Part shown: in pieces, positions 1-8,293 of the stretch
How positions within the stretch are numbered: the first letter of the stretch is position 1
How the letters are laid out: every line of letters starts with the position of its first letter
Source: an uncultured Collinsella sp.
Lineage (GTDB): Bacteria > Actinomycetota > Coriobacteriia > Coriobacteriales > Coriobacteriaceae
Assembly (NCBI GenBank): GCA_900546105.1
Contig: URBP01000030.1
Span: 1-22,038 of the forward strand
Length of the DNA: 22,038 bases
Reading direction: 5' to 3'
Translations under genes and position numbers: made by a program
Notes under the pieces: model-generated
Told to the model about the DNA's origin: nothing
Database searches by the model: none
Seen by the model: the letters and a program-made list of their open reading frames with translations, nothing else

Positions 1-738
1 CTAATACAGACCGTCGAGCCTGGTATAGAGTTGATCATCGGTGAGCACGGTTTCTTCCTGGACCACCTCGGCGGAATCGTCCTGCTTGGCATCGTCCTCA
101 GTGGCCTCGCCCTTTTGGCGCGTGGGGAAGGTCGTCTGCGCGGCCTGGCCAAACTGGTCGTAGAAGCCAGGCATGACACCCATGGGATCGGTCGTCACGA
201 ACCAATAGGCACCGCCGCAAACGACGGCAAGGACCGCGATGACGATAAGCGGCTTGGGAATATGACGCTTGTGCTTGTGATAGGCATCCTCGTCGGGGTG
301 CACCTTGCGCTTGGGTTTTTGAGCATCGTCATGCAGGGAAACGGGCATGGGAATATCGACCTTGGGGATACCGAAATCCTTATCGAAAGCCGGCAGCACG
401 CAGGTCTCATTGGGGTCGGCGGCGTCTGAAAGCACCGCAGCGGCAGAGGCCGGCGCATGCGGCACCTCGGTATCGATCTGCTCTTGCGTTAGGCGCGGAA
501 AGCCCGCCGTGCGGCCCGCTGCCAGGTCGGATGCTGCCGCGTCCTCGGAGAGGATACCCGGAGCGGGGCGTCCGCATTTGGGGCACGTACGATCATGCGG
601 AGAAAGACGGGCACCGCAGCCCTCACAGAACACGAACTCGGTGTGCTCGGGACCATCGCCCGGACCCACATAGGCGTTGCAGTAGGGGCAGAACGAGGCG
701 CCGTCCTCGATAGTCTTAAGGCAATGCGGGCAGATCAC
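1..738 (-). CDS. Zinc-ribbon single-pass membrane protein of unknown function
   Basis: The protein is about 245 residues from a GTG start at 738. Two CxxC pairs at Cys3/Cys6 and Cys17/Cys20, then a second set at Cys38/Cys41 and Cys52/Cys55, form two double-CxxC zinc ribbons. A low-complexity linker and a basic stretch (KPKRK, HKHKR) precede one hydrophobic segment at about residues 163-181, followed by an acidic tail that ends in a stop at the very left edge of the window. The layout suggests a cytoplasmic zinc-binding head and an external tail. I chose GTG at 738 because AAGAGG sits just upstream; an in-frame TTG at 768 would add ten residues but has no ribosome site. It lies 103 bases downstream of the P-type ATPase on the same strand and might be co-transcribed. 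No specific function can be assigned; proteins with this layout are common and mostly uncharacterised in actinobacteria. Confidence 0.8.
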   Translation of the reverse strand: MICPHCLKTIEDGASFCPYCNAYVGPGDGPEHTEFVFCEGCGARLSPHDRTCPKCGRPAPGILSEDAAASDLAAGRTAGFPRLTQEQIDTEVPHAPASAAAVLSDAADPNETCVLPAFDKDFGIPKVDIPMPVSLHDDAQKPKRKVHPDEDAYHKHKRHIPKPLIVIAVLAVVCGGAYWFVTTDPMGVMPGFYDQFGQAAQTTFPTRQKGEATEDDAKQDDSAEVVQEETVLTDDQLYTRLDGLY

Positions 739-778
739 GGCATCCTCTTTTCGAAGCAATTCAAACAATCGAGGTTAG

Positions 779-784
779 AGCATA
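779..784 (-). promoter_or_regulatory. Possible extended -10 box for the zinc-ribbon gene
   Basis: On the minus strand TGT precedes TATGCT, an extended -10-like match about 40 bases before the GTG start at 738. No convincing -35 is placed at 16-18 bases, so the gene may instead be read through from the ATPase. Confidence 0.2.
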
Positions 785-841
785 ACATCGCCACGGCCCC
801 ACAGGAGCAAGGCACCAATTCAACATCGCCAGGGCGCGTAG

Positions 842-3571
842 TTACTTCTTCTTTTTGCTCGGCATCGAGACTTTGATGCCTTGGGCGGACTTGGTTACGC
901 GAGAGCGCTTGGCTCCGCTACCCTTCTTTTTCTTGGGCTGGGCCTGGGCCACGCCCTCGAGTGCACGGGCCTCGGCCTCGCGGACAGTGCGCTCCTCACG
1001 GCGCTGCGCCATATCGGCGGCAACGCGCTTGGCAAAACGCTCCGCCGTCGAACCCGTCGAGCTCACCTTGCCGCCACCGCGACCCAGGCGGACGCGCACA
1101 CCACGGCCAAAACCAGTTGCGGCATGACGACGACGCGGCTTGAGCGAATCCATCATCGTGGCGAGCTTAAAGAACACCGAGCAGGTAAAGACTACGATGA
1201 CAGCCAAGATAACCATCTGGCCCATCGACAGGTTGGCAATAGACAGCAGCTCCGGGAATCCGATAACGCCCGTCAGGATGCCGGCGACTACAAACACAAA
1301 GAGCACCACACGTAAGGGCGTGAGGGGCTGCGAGATGCGCCAGATCAGGCTGACGCTCGCCGCGCACGACGTAAGCAGGCACATCGTAGACAGCGTGAGC
1401 TGGTTAAAGCCAAACACGCGCGCCACAAAGATATCGAGCGCCGCGGCCAAAATGACCGCAATCGACGCCGGCAGTGCCCGCTTGAGCACGTTCGTCAGGA
1501 ACGACCCCTTCACGCGAGCATTGTTGGGCTCCAGGCCCAACACAAAGCCCGGCGCGCCGATACAGAAGAAGTTAATGAGCGTCATCTGAATCGGCTCGAA
1601 AGGGTACGGCGGCAACGCGATGCACAGCGCCGCCAGGCCCATCGAGAACAGCGTCTTGGTCAGGAACAGCGAGGCCGAACGCTGCAGGTTGTTGATGGAG
1701 CGACGGCCCTCGGCAACCACAGCAGGCATCGAGGCAAAGTCGTTGTCGACCAGCACAATTTCGGCCACGTTACGCGCGGCATCGGAGCCGGCCGCCATGG
1801 CGACGGAGCAGTCGGCCTCCTTGAGCGCCAGCACGTCGTTGACGCCGTCGCCCGTCATGGCCACGGTGTGCTCGCGGCGTTTGAGCGCCTGCACGAGCTC
1901 GCGCTTCTGCTGCGGGGTCACACGACCAAAGACATGGTAGCGGTCCACTGCGGCATCGAGCTTGGCCGGCGTATCGAGCGTCGTGGCGTCCACATAAGCG
2001 TCCGCCCCCGGCACGCCCACCACGCGAGCGATTGACGACACCGTACGCGGGTCGTCGCCACTGATCACGTTGAGGGTCACGCCCTGCTCGTTAAAGTAGC
2101 CGATGGTCTCGGCCGCCGAGGTACGAATCTCGTCGCGGATGGTCACAAAGCCCACGGGCTCGCCCGCCATATCGCCATCGGGCGTAAAGCCGTCAACGCG
2201 CGCCACCACGAGCACGCGGCAGGTATCGGCAAGCTCGGCGACACGGTTCTCGACCTGGGCAAACGCACGATCAGAGAGCACAAACTGCGCCGCACCCATC
2301 ACATAGGAGCCCTGCGCAAACGACGCGCCGCTCCACTTTTTGGAGGACGAGAACGGAATGACCGACAGCGGCTCAGACACCTCGACCTGTCGATCGGCGT
2401 AATAGTTGAGCAGCGCCTGGCAGGTCTCGTTGGCATCGGCCGAAGTCGCACGTGCCACGTTAGCCAGCGCAAAATCGAGCACCGTGGTATCGACGGGAAC
2501 AGATGCCTCGTTCTCCCCCACGCCCAGGGCAACACCCTCAACCGGTAGCGGATACGTGCCCTCGACCTCCATGCGGCCCGACGTGATGGTGCCCGTCTTG
2601 TCCAGACACAGCACGTCGACGCGCGCGAGCGTCTCGATGCAGTAGAGCTGCTGCGCCAGCACCTTGCGGCGGGCCAGGCGCACCGTGGCGATGGCGAGCA
2701 CCGACGAGGTCAGCAGCACCAGGCCTTGCGGGATCATGCCCAGCAGGGCGCCCACCGTGGACAGCAGCGCCGACGAGGGCACGCGGCCGGCCAGCAGCTC
2801 GGAGAAGCACCACGAAAGCGCGCTATCGCCCGGGGTTCCCGCGGCATCCCACAGCTCGCTCACACTCGAGGAAAACAACGCCAAACCGAGCGGGATCATG
2901 ATGATGCTCGCAAACCGCACGATGGCGTTAAGCGCGTTCATGATCTCGGAATTGACCTTTTTGACGTACTTGGCCTCGTTATTAATTTTGGCCACGTAGT
3001 TGTCGGCGCCGACATGGATCACGCGGGCGCGCAGCAGGCCCGAGTCGATAAAGCTGCCGCTCATGAGCTCGGAACCGGGCTGTTTCTTAATAAGGTCGCT
3101 CTCGCCCGTCAGCAGGCTCTCATTCACGAGAGCCTCGCCCGAAACCACTACGGCGTCAGCGGGAATCTGGTCGCCGCGCCCCAGGCGGATGATGTCGTCG
3201 AGAACGATCTGGTCCAGGTCGAGCTCCACCTCGGCGCCGTCGCGCACCGCGATGGCCTTCTTGGAGGTCAGCAGCGTGAGCTTATCGACCATCTTCTTGG
3301 AACGCATGGACTGAATGACGCCAATAGCGGTATTGAGGAACACCACGAACAGGAACGTCAGATTCTTAAACGAACCGGTCAAAATGACCAGGAACGCCAA
3401 GATCACGTTGATCAAATTGAACAGCGTGCAGAGGTTCTCGATGATGAGTTCTTTGACCGACTTGGTCTTGAGCTCCATGTTGCGATTGATCTTACCGGCG
3501 GCGATGCGCTCCTCGACCTCGGTGGTCGAGAGTCCGCGCTCGATATCCGTTGCTGCCATACCACGTCCCAT
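842..3571 (-). CDS. P-type cation-transporting ATPase with a long basic C-terminal tail
   Basis: This ATP-driven membrane cation pump has about 909 residues. The order of parts is typical: a short N-terminal cytoplasmic stretch, membrane pair M1-M2 (about 50-88), actuator domain with TGES at 155-158, M3-M4 with an IPQGL turn at 280-284, the phosphorylated aspartate in DKTGT at 324, a KWSG nucleotide-binding motif near 412, the hinge TGDGVND at 573-579, and six further membrane segments to about residue 808. IPQGL replaces the PEGL of classic calcium pumps, so the transported ion cannot be read from sequence. After the last helix comes a charged tail of about 100 residues rich in Arg and Lys, ending in KKKK. 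GTG at 3574, ATG at 3571 and ATG at 3559 are all possible starts, none with a good ribosome site; I used the first ATG. The gene begins some 17 bases beyond the terminator of the upstream tRNA. Confidence 0.93.
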   Translation of the reverse strand: MGRGMAATDIERGLSTTEVEERIAAGKINRNMELKTKSVKELIIENLCTLFNLINVILAFLVILTGSFKNLTFLFVVFLNTAIGVIQSMRSKKMVDKLTLLTSKKAIAVRDGAEVELDLDQIVLDDIIRLGRGDQIPADAVVVSGEALVNESLLTGESDLIKKQPGSELMSGSFIDSGLLRARVIHVGADNYVAKINNEAKYVKKVNSEIMNALNAIVRFASIIMIPLGLALFSSSVSELWDAAGTPGDSALSWCFSELLAGRVPSSALLSTVGALLGMIPQGLVLLTSSVLAIATVRLARRKVLAQQLYCIETLARVDVLCLDKTGTITSGRMEVEGTYPLPVEGVALGVGENEASVPVDTTVLDFALANVARATSADANETCQALLNYYADRQVEVSEPLSVIPFSSSKKWSGASFAQGSYVMGAAQFVLSDRAFAQVENRVAELADTCRVLVVARVDGFTPDGDMAGEPVGFVTIRDEIRTSAAETIGYFNEQGVTLNVISGDDPRTVSSIARVVGVPGADAYVDATTLDTPAKLDAAVDRYHVFGRVTPQQKRELVQALKRREHTVAMTGDGVNDVLALKEADCSVAMAAGSDAARNVAEIVLVDNDFASMPAVVAEGRRSINNLQRSASLFLTKTLFSMGLAALCIALPPYPFEPIQMTLINFFCIGAPGFVLGLEPNNARVKGSFLTNVLKRALPASIAVILAAALDIFVARVFGFNQLTLSTMCLLTSCAASVSLIWRISQPLTPLRVVLFVFVVAGILTGVIGFPELLSIANLSMGQMVILAVIVVFTCSVFFKLATMMDSLKPRRRHAATGFGRGVRVRLGRGGGKVSSTGSTAERFAKRVAADMAQRREERTVREAEARALEGVAQAQPKKKKGSGAKRSRVTKSAQGIKVSMPSKKKK

Positions 3572-3587
3572 CACGTCGCGTCGGTAT

Positions 3588-3623
3588 AAGAAAAACCGCC
3601 CGGACCATGCGAGGTTCGGACGG
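3588..3623 (-). terminator. Rho-independent terminator of tRNA-Arg(CCG)
   Basis: Read on the minus strand, arms at 3613-3623 and 3596-3606 pair over 11 positions with a single A-C mismatch and a 6-base loop, followed by TTTTTCTT (3588-3595). It follows the tRNA 3' end by about 12 bases and precedes the ATPase start by about 17 bases, so it separates tRNA transcription from the ATPase gene or attenuates read-through into it. Confidence 0.85.
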
Positions 3624-3635
3624 TCTTACGTTCGA

Positions 3636-3712
3636 TGGTGCCCCATGTTGGATTCGAACCAACGGCCTTCTGCTCCGGAGGCAGACGCTCTAATCCCCTG
3701 AGCTAATAGGGC
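3636..3712 (-). tRNA. tRNA-Arg, anticodon CCG
   Basis: A 77-base cloverleaf on the minus strand includes the encoded CCA (3636-3638). The acceptor stem GCCCTAT pairs with ATGGGGC through one G-U pair, the D arm is TAGCTCAGGGGATTAGAGC, the anticodon stem TCTGC/GCAGA encloses the loop CTCCGGA giving anticodon CCG, and the T arm is GTTGG-TTCGAAT-CCAAC. It reads CGG arginine codons. Confidence 0.96.
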
Positions 3713-3723
3713 CAACGTTTGGC

Positions 3724-3753
3724 ATTATACCCAAGTGCACCACGGGCTATCAA
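3724..3753 (-). promoter_or_regulatory. Promoter of tRNA-Arg(CCG)
   Basis: On the minus strand a perfect TATAAT (3724-3729) lies 18 bases from TTGATA (3748-3753). The predicted start of transcription is about five bases before the tRNA 5' end. Confidence 0.8.
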
Positions 3754-3806
3754 AATAAAAGAAAAAGCTTTGCAATTCCGAGGAAGACGCGGCGCAACGG
3801 CTCACT

Positions 3807-3838
3807 TTAGAAGGCAAAAGCGAATCAGATAGTATAAA
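3807..3838 (+). promoter_or_regulatory. Likely promoter of the aromatic operon
   Basis: The best plus-strand match upstream of aroF is TTAGAA (3807-3812), 17 bases, then TAGTAT (3830-3835); an overlapping TATAAA lies at 3833-3838. Transcription would start near 3842-3845, leaving a leader of only about 70 bases that contains the hairpin at 3859-3883. The AT-rich stretch here is shared with the divergent tRNA promoter. Confidence 0.5.
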
Positions 3839-3843
3839 CTCTC

Positions 3844-3906
3844 ATGCACCATATATACACGGCTCGCGATGCGGGCCGTTTTTGCAAGGGTTATCCATCG
3901 ATGTGA
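3844..3906 (+). CDS. Possible 20-codon leader peptide upstream of aroF
   Basis: An ATG at 3844, almost at the predicted transcription start, opens a 20-codon frame that starts MHHIYTARD and ends in TGA at 3904-3906, overlapping the GAGAGG ribosome site of aroF. It has Tyr codons at 5 and 17 and a Phe codon at 13, and runs through the terminator-like hairpin. It has no Shine-Dalgarno site, so it would have to be leaderless. The position suits a leader peptide for attenuation or translational coupling, but three aromatic codons in twenty is not compelling, and it may be chance. Confidence 0.25.
   Translation: MHHIYTARDAGRFCKGYPSM
3859..3883 (+). terminator. Terminator-like hairpin (attenuator) in the aroF leader
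   Basis: A perfectly paired 9-bp stem (one G-U), ACGGCTCGC with GCGGGCCGT, has a 3-base loop and is followed directly by five Ts (3879-3883). No plus-strand gene lies upstream for it to terminate, and on the minus strand it lacks a T tract. It sits between the presumed operon promoter and aroF, so premature termination of the aro operon is the simplest reading. I see no T-box motif and no obvious strong antiterminator. Confidence 0.6.
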
Positions 3907-3916
3907 GAGGCACACC

Positions 3917-4939
3917 ATGATTGCAATTTTAAAGCAGAGCGCCAGCGACGAGGCCGTCAGCCATATCGTCAGCTGGATTGAGAAAAAGGGCCTGAAGACC
4001 GACGTCTCGCGCGGCGAGAACGAGACGATCATCGGCCTGGTGGGCGATACGACCAAGATCGACCCGTTCCTGCTCGAGTCCATGGACGTCGTCGAGCGCG
4101 TGCAGCGCGTCTCCGAGCCGTTCAAGCGCGCCAATCGCAAGTTCCACCCCGAGGACTCCGTCATCGACTGCGGCCACGGCGTACATGTAGGCGGCAATCA
4201 GTTCCAGGTCATCGCCGGCCCGTGCTCCGTCGAGGGCGAGAACCTCATCCGCATCGCACGCCGCGTGAAGGCCGCCGGCGCCACGATGCTGCGCGGTGGC
4301 GCCTACAAGCCCCGCACCTCCCCGTACGCCTACCAGGGCATGGGCCCCGCCGGCCTGGACCTGCTGTGCGAGGCGTCCGCCGAGCTCGACATGCCGATTG
4401 TCACCGAGATCATGGATCCGCGCGACGTGCAGGTCTTCTTGGACAAGAAGATCGACGTCATGCAGATCGGCGCGCGCAACGCCCAGAACTTCCCTCTGCT
4501 CAAAGAGGTGGGCAAGACCAAGACTCCGATCTTGCTTAAGCGCGGCATGTCCGGCACGATCGATGAGCTGCTCATGGCCGCCGAGTACATCATGAGCGAG
4601 GGCAACGACAACGTCATCCTGTGCGAGCGCGGCATCCGCACCTTCGAGACCCGTACTCGCAACACCTTCGACCTCAACGCCGTGCCGGTGCTGCACCACC
4701 TGTCGCACCTGCCCGTCGTCGCCGACCCCAGCCACGCCACCGGCTACACCCGCTACGTTGAGCCCATGGCGCTCGCCGCGACCGCTTGTGGCGCCAACGG
4801 TCTAGAGATCGAGGTCCACGACGAGCCGAGCCGCGCCTGGTCCGACGGCGCCCAGGCCCTCACCCCTGATCAGTTCGACGACACCATGCGCCGCATCCGA
4901 GCCATTCGCGAGGTTGTCTGCCATGAGACCATGGAGTAG
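3917..4939 (+). CDS. aroF: 3-deoxy-7-phosphoheptulonate (DAHP) synthase
   Basis: The enzyme condenses phosphoenolpyruvate and erythrose 4-phosphate into DAHP, the first committed step of the shikimate pathway. The 340 residues match the type I-beta form known from Thermotoga and Bacillus: an N-terminal ferredoxin-like regulatory domain (about 1-70) and a TIM barrel with GPCSVE at 101-106 (metal-ligand Cys103), KPRTSPYAYQG at 131-141, the KRGMSGT substrate motif and DPSHATGY near the C-terminus. In Thermotoga the N-terminal domain mediates tyrosine/phenylalanine feedback; the same is inferred here. The ATG at 3917 has GAGAGG six bases upstream; an in-frame ATG at 3869 lies inside the leader hairpin and has no ribosome site. 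It is the first gene of the aro operon and ends three bases before tyrA. Confidence 0.95.
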   Translation: MIAILKQSASDEAVSHIVSWIEKKGLKTDVSRGENETIIGLVGDTTKIDPFLLESMDVVERVQRVSEPFKRANRKFHPEDSVIDCGHGVHVGGNQFQVIAGPCSVEGENLIRIARRVKAAGATMLRGGAYKPRTSPYAYQGMGPAGLDLLCEASAELDMPIVTEIMDPRDVQVFLDKKIDVMQIGARNAQNFPLLKEVGKTKTPILLKRGMSGTIDELLMAAEYIMSEGNDNVILCERGIRTFETRTRNTFDLNAVPVLHHLSHLPVVADPSHATGYTRYVEPMALAATACGANGLEIEVHDEPSRAWSDGAQALTPDQFDDTMRRIRAIREVVCHETME

Positions 4940-4942
4940 CCC

Positions 4943-5857
4943 ATGGGTACAGTGAGAAACGCGCGCGTTAACCAGGGCGGCCCCAAGTGCGCCGGCATCG
5001 TCGGCCTGGGCCTCATCGGCGGCAGCTTTGCCCGCGGCTATGCGCAGGCGGGCGTCCGCGTGCTGGCCTGGGACCCCGATGACGATGTCATGACGGCCGC
5101 CAGCATGGGCACTGTCGCCGGAGAGCTTAACGACAAGACGCTCGGCGAATGCGACATCATCGTCCTTGCCTGCTATCCCGAGGCATGCATCGAGTGGCTC
5201 GAGGCGCACGCCCAGGCGCTCGCCGACGCCACCGACACCGAGGCCATCATGGGCCCCGTGGTGATCGACACGGTGGGCGTCAAGGGCATCGTGTGCGAGC
5301 GCGCCTTTGAGCTAGCCCGCGAGCACGGCTTTTACTTTGTGGGCGCGCACCCCATGGCGGGCACGCAGTACTCGGGCTATGCGCACTCCCGCGCCGACCT
5401 GTTCCAGGGCGCCCCGCTCGTGCTCGTACCGCCCGCGGTGGACGATGCGCTCAAACTGGAGCTTTTGGGCCAGGTGCGCGAGATGGTACGCCCCTTGGGC
5501 TTTGGCAAGTTCAGCGTGACCAGCGCCGCCGAGCACGACCGCGTCATCGCCTTTACGAGCCAGCTCGCGCACGTCGTTTCCAACGCCTATGTTAAGAGCC
5601 CGACCGCTCAGGTCCACCACGGCTTTTCGGCCGGCAGCTACCGCGATCTCACCCGCGTGGCGCACCTCAACCCGCAAATGTGGTCCGAGCTCATGATCGA
5701 CGACGCCGACGCGCTCGCCTTTGAGATCGACCATCTGATCGAATCGCTTGGCGCCTACAGCCGTGCGCTCAAGGACCGCGACCAGCGCTATCTGGAGAAT
5801 CTCCTTGCCGAGGGCGACCGCATTAAGCGCGCACTCGACGACGAGGCCTCCCACTAG
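4943..5857 (+). CDS. tyrA: Prephenate dehydrogenase
   Basis: TyrA oxidatively decarboxylates prephenate to 4-hydroxyphenylpyruvate with NAD(P)+, the tyrosine branch. The 304-residue protein has the Rossmann motif GLGLIGGS at 21-28, an acidic residue at the end of the second strand (AWD, about 44) favouring NAD+, the GAHPMAGTQYSGY substrate loop, and EHDRVIAFTSQLAHV in the helical dimerisation domain. It is shorter than the roughly 370-residue Bacillus enzyme and has no C-terminal ACT domain, so feedback by tyrosine at this enzyme is not evident. It begins three bases after the aroF stop, with GGAG from the aroF end serving as ribosome site, so the two are translationally close. Confidence 0.94.
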   Translation: MGTVRNARVNQGGPKCAGIVGLGLIGGSFARGYAQAGVRVLAWDPDDDVMTAASMGTVAGELNDKTLGECDIIVLACYPEACIEWLEAHAQALADATDTEAIMGPVVIDTVGVKGIVCERAFELAREHGFYFVGAHPMAGTQYSGYAHSRADLFQGAPLVLVPPAVDDALKLELLGQVREMVRPLGFGKFSVTSAAEHDRVIAFTSQLAHVVSNAYVKSPTAQVHHGFSAGSYRDLTRVAHLNPQMWSELMIDDADALAFEIDHLIESLGAYSRALKDRDQRYLENLLAEGDRIKRALDDEASH

Positions 5858-5893
5858 ACAACCCATCACGCCAGGTCGAAAGGACCGAAGCTT

Positions 5894-6979
5894 ATGGCGA
5901 TTACCATCGATATCGACACTGCACGCCCCTACCAGGTGCATGTTGGCACGTTTTTGCTGGAGCAGGCGGGACCGCTCGTGCGTGCCACTGCCGGCGGCAC
6001 CAAGGCCGTCATCGTGACGGACACCAACGTGGGCCCGCTCTACCAGATGCCCGTTAAGCAGAGCCTGGAGGCGTCAGGCTACGAGGTGAGCATCTGCACC
6101 TTCGAGGCCGGCGAGGCCCATAAGCGCGCCGAAACCTATGTTGCCATTTTGGAGTTTGTGGCCGAGCACGAGCTTTCGCGCTCCGACGTGATCGTGGCAC
6201 TCGGCGGCGGCGTCGTGGGCGACGTGGCGGGCTTTGTGGCCGCCACCTACATGCGCGGCTGCAAGTTTGTGCAGATCCCAACGAGCCTGCTCGCCATGGT
6301 GGATTCGTCGGTGGGAGGCAAGACCGCCATCGATCTGGCTGCCGGCAAGAACTTGGCCGGCGCCTTTTGGCAGCCGAGCGTGGTTATCGCCGACGTGGGG
6401 TGTCTGGCCACACTCACGCCCGAGCAGTTCGCCGACGGCTGCGGCGAGGTCGTCAAGCACGCCGTGATCGCCGACCCGGAGCTTTTCGCCGAGCTGGAGA
6501 AGACCCCGCTCACGCTGGAGCTGCTCAACCGCGATGTGGCCCGCGTAGCACTCATCATCGCCCGCAACATCGACATCAAGCGCGCCGTGGTCGTCGCCGA
6601 CGAGCGCGAAACCAACCAGCGCAAGCTCCTCAATTTTGGACACAGCGCCGGGCACGCCGTCGAGGCCTGCGAGCACTTTGAGCTCGGACACGGCAACTGC
6701 GTTTCAATCGGCATGGGCATCATCACGCGCGCCCCGGCCCTGCACGGCGATCGTATTGAGGAACTCTGCGCCCGCCATGGCCTCAAGACCCGCTGCGACC
6801 TAGATGCCGATACCGTCTTTGCCGAGGCGCTCCACGACAAGAAGCGCGCGGGTGACACCATCGATCTGGTGATTCCGCACGGCATTGGCCGCTGCAGCAT
6901 CGACCGCACACCGCTTTCCACTTTCCACGAACTCATTGCCGAGGGCCTCGGCCAGAAGGGAGACGCATCCGCATGCTAG
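5894..6979 (+). CDS. aroB: 3-dehydroquinate synthase
   Basis: AroB cyclises DAHP to 3-dehydroquinate using NAD+ and a divalent metal. The 361-residue length is normal. NAD-binding GGGVVGDVAGFVAATYMRG spans about 104-122, PTSLLAMVDSSVGGKTAID spans about 129-147, and the metal ligands are visible as Glu185 (GCGEVVKHA), His250 (NFGHSAGHA) and His266 (ELGHGNCV). AAAGGA lies nine bases before the ATG. Its 3' end overlaps the aroA start by seven bases (ATGCTAG), which suggests translational coupling. Confidence 0.96.
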   Translation: MAITIDIDTARPYQVHVGTFLLEQAGPLVRATAGGTKAVIVTDTNVGPLYQMPVKQSLEASGYEVSICTFEAGEAHKRAETYVAILEFVAEHELSRSDVIVALGGGVVGDVAGFVAATYMRGCKFVQIPTSLLAMVDSSVGGKTAIDLAAGKNLAGAFWQPSVVIADVGCLATLTPEQFADGCGEVVKHAVIADPELFAELEKTPLTLELLNRDVARVALIIARNIDIKRAVVVADERETNQRKLLNFGHSAGHAVEACEHFELGHGNCVSIGMGIITRAPALHGDRIEELCARHGLKTRCDLDADTVFAEALHDKKRAGDTIDLVIPHGIGRCSIDRTPLSTFHELIAEGLGQKGDASAC

Positions 6980-8292
6980 CCCGCATCACCCCGTCCCCGC
7001 TCAAGGGCACCGTTCCCGCCATCGCGTCCAAGTCGATGGCGCATCGCCTGATCATCTGCGCTGCGCTTGCCAACGGCGAGACACACGTCACCTGCAACAC
7101 CACCTGCGCCGACATCGAGGCTACGGTGCGCTGCCTTACGGCCCTGGGTGCTCGCATCGAGACCGTCGAGGACGGCTTCCAGGTCCACCCCACCATGAAG
7201 AGTGTTGAGTTTGGCCTGCTCAAGGCCCTTGCCGGCAGCACGCTTGACTGCGGTGAAAGTGGATCCACGCTCCGCTTTATGTTGCCCGTCGCCTGCGCGC
7301 TGGGCGCAGAAGCAACTTTTGTGGGTCAGGGGCGCTTGGGCGCCCGCCCGCTCTCCCCGCTCTCGGACGAGATCATCGCCGCCGGCTGCGACCTACAGGG
7401 TCTGGGCGGTTTTCCGCTCAAGACGAGCGGCCGCATGCGCCCGGGCACCTTTGTGCTTCCGGGCAACGTGAGCTCGCAGTACATCTCGGGCCTGCTGCTG
7501 GCAGCCCCGCTGCTGGCCCAGCCCTCCTGCGTGCAGGTAACCGGCCTCATCGAGAGCCGCCCCTACATCAACCTGACGATACAGGCCATGAAGGCCTTTG
7601 GCGTCGAGGTCAACGTCGAGCGCATTCCGGCCAAGGACGGCCAGCCCGAGGTCACGAACTTCCGCGTGAGCAGTGGCTCGTACCGCACGCCCGGCAGCGT
7701 GGCCGTCGAGGGCGACTGGTCCAACGCCGCCTTTTGGCTGTGCGCCGGCGCCATCGGTACCGACCCAATCACCGTCGAGGGCGTGTCGCTAAGCTCCGCA
7801 CAGGGCGACCGTAACGTGCTTGCCGCGCTTTCGCGCTTTGGCGCCCGCATCGTGCGCTCCACCAACGCCGCCACCGTGCAGTCCGACAAGCTCGCCGGCT
7901 TTGAGATGAGTGCCCACGACATTCCGGACCTGGTGCCCGTCATCTCGGCCGTGGCCTCGCTGGCACAGGGCCGCACCTTTATTCGCGATTGCGCCCGTCT
8001 GCGCATCAAGGAATCCGACCGTCTGGTCACCACCACCCGCGAGCTCACCGCGCTGGGCGCGCAGGTGCGCATTGCCGGCGATGACCTCATCATCAAGGGT
8101 GTCGATGCCTTCACCGGCGGCGAGGTCGATTCGCACAACGACCATCGCATCGCCATGATGGCCGCTATCGCCGCGAGCCGCGCCACCGGCGAGGTCGTGA
8201 TCCACGGCGCCGAGGCCGTCAACAAGTCCTATCCCGATTTCTTCGACCACTACCGCCTGCTGGGCGGCAAGGTCACACTCGAGGAGGAATAG
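6973..8292 (+). CDS. aroA: 3-phosphoshikimate 1-carboxyvinyltransferase (EPSP synthase)
   Basis: AroA transfers the enolpyruvyl group of PEP to shikimate 3-phosphate. The 439 residues form the usual two-domain fold. Visible motifs are SKSMAHR at 19-25 (substrate-binding Lys and Arg), LDCGESGSTLRF at 91-102, RLGARPLSPL at 121-130 and SHNDHRIAMM near 390. The LDCGESGSTLRF form, with Glu-Ser where Escherichia coli has Asn-Ala, is frequent in clostridia and Coriobacteriia as far as I recall. The start overlaps the aroB stop; AAGGGAG lies upstream. It ends one base before aroC. Confidence 0.96.
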   Translation: MLARITPSPLKGTVPAIASKSMAHRLIICAALANGETHVTCNTTCADIEATVRCLTALGARIETVEDGFQVHPTMKSVEFGLLKALAGSTLDCGESGSTLRFMLPVACALGAEATFVGQGRLGARPLSPLSDEIIAAGCDLQGLGGFPLKTSGRMRPGTFVLPGNVSSQYISGLLLAAPLLAQPSCVQVTGLIESRPYINLTIQAMKAFGVEVNVERIPAKDGQPEVTNFRVSSGSYRTPGSVAVEGDWSNAAFWLCAGAIGTDPITVEGVSLSSAQGDRNVLAALSRFGARIVRSTNAATVQSDKLAGFEMSAHDIPDLVPVISAVASLAQGRTFIRDCARLRIKESDRLVTTTRELTALGAQVRIAGDDLIIKGVDAFTGGEVDSHNDHRIAMMAAIAASRATGEVVIHGAEAVNKSYPDFFDHYRLLGGKVTLEEE

Positions 8293-8293
8293 C

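Noticed and set aside
2726..3589. A 287-codon plus-strand frame opposite the P-type ATPase
   Set aside because: It mirrors the ATPase codons, has a Gln/Arg/His-rich composition and no plausible ribosome site.
3869..3916. An N-terminal extension of aroF from the ATG at 3869
   Set aside because: That ATG lies in the leader hairpin without a ribosome site, while the ATG at 3917 has GAGAGG at ideal spacing and starts like the known family.
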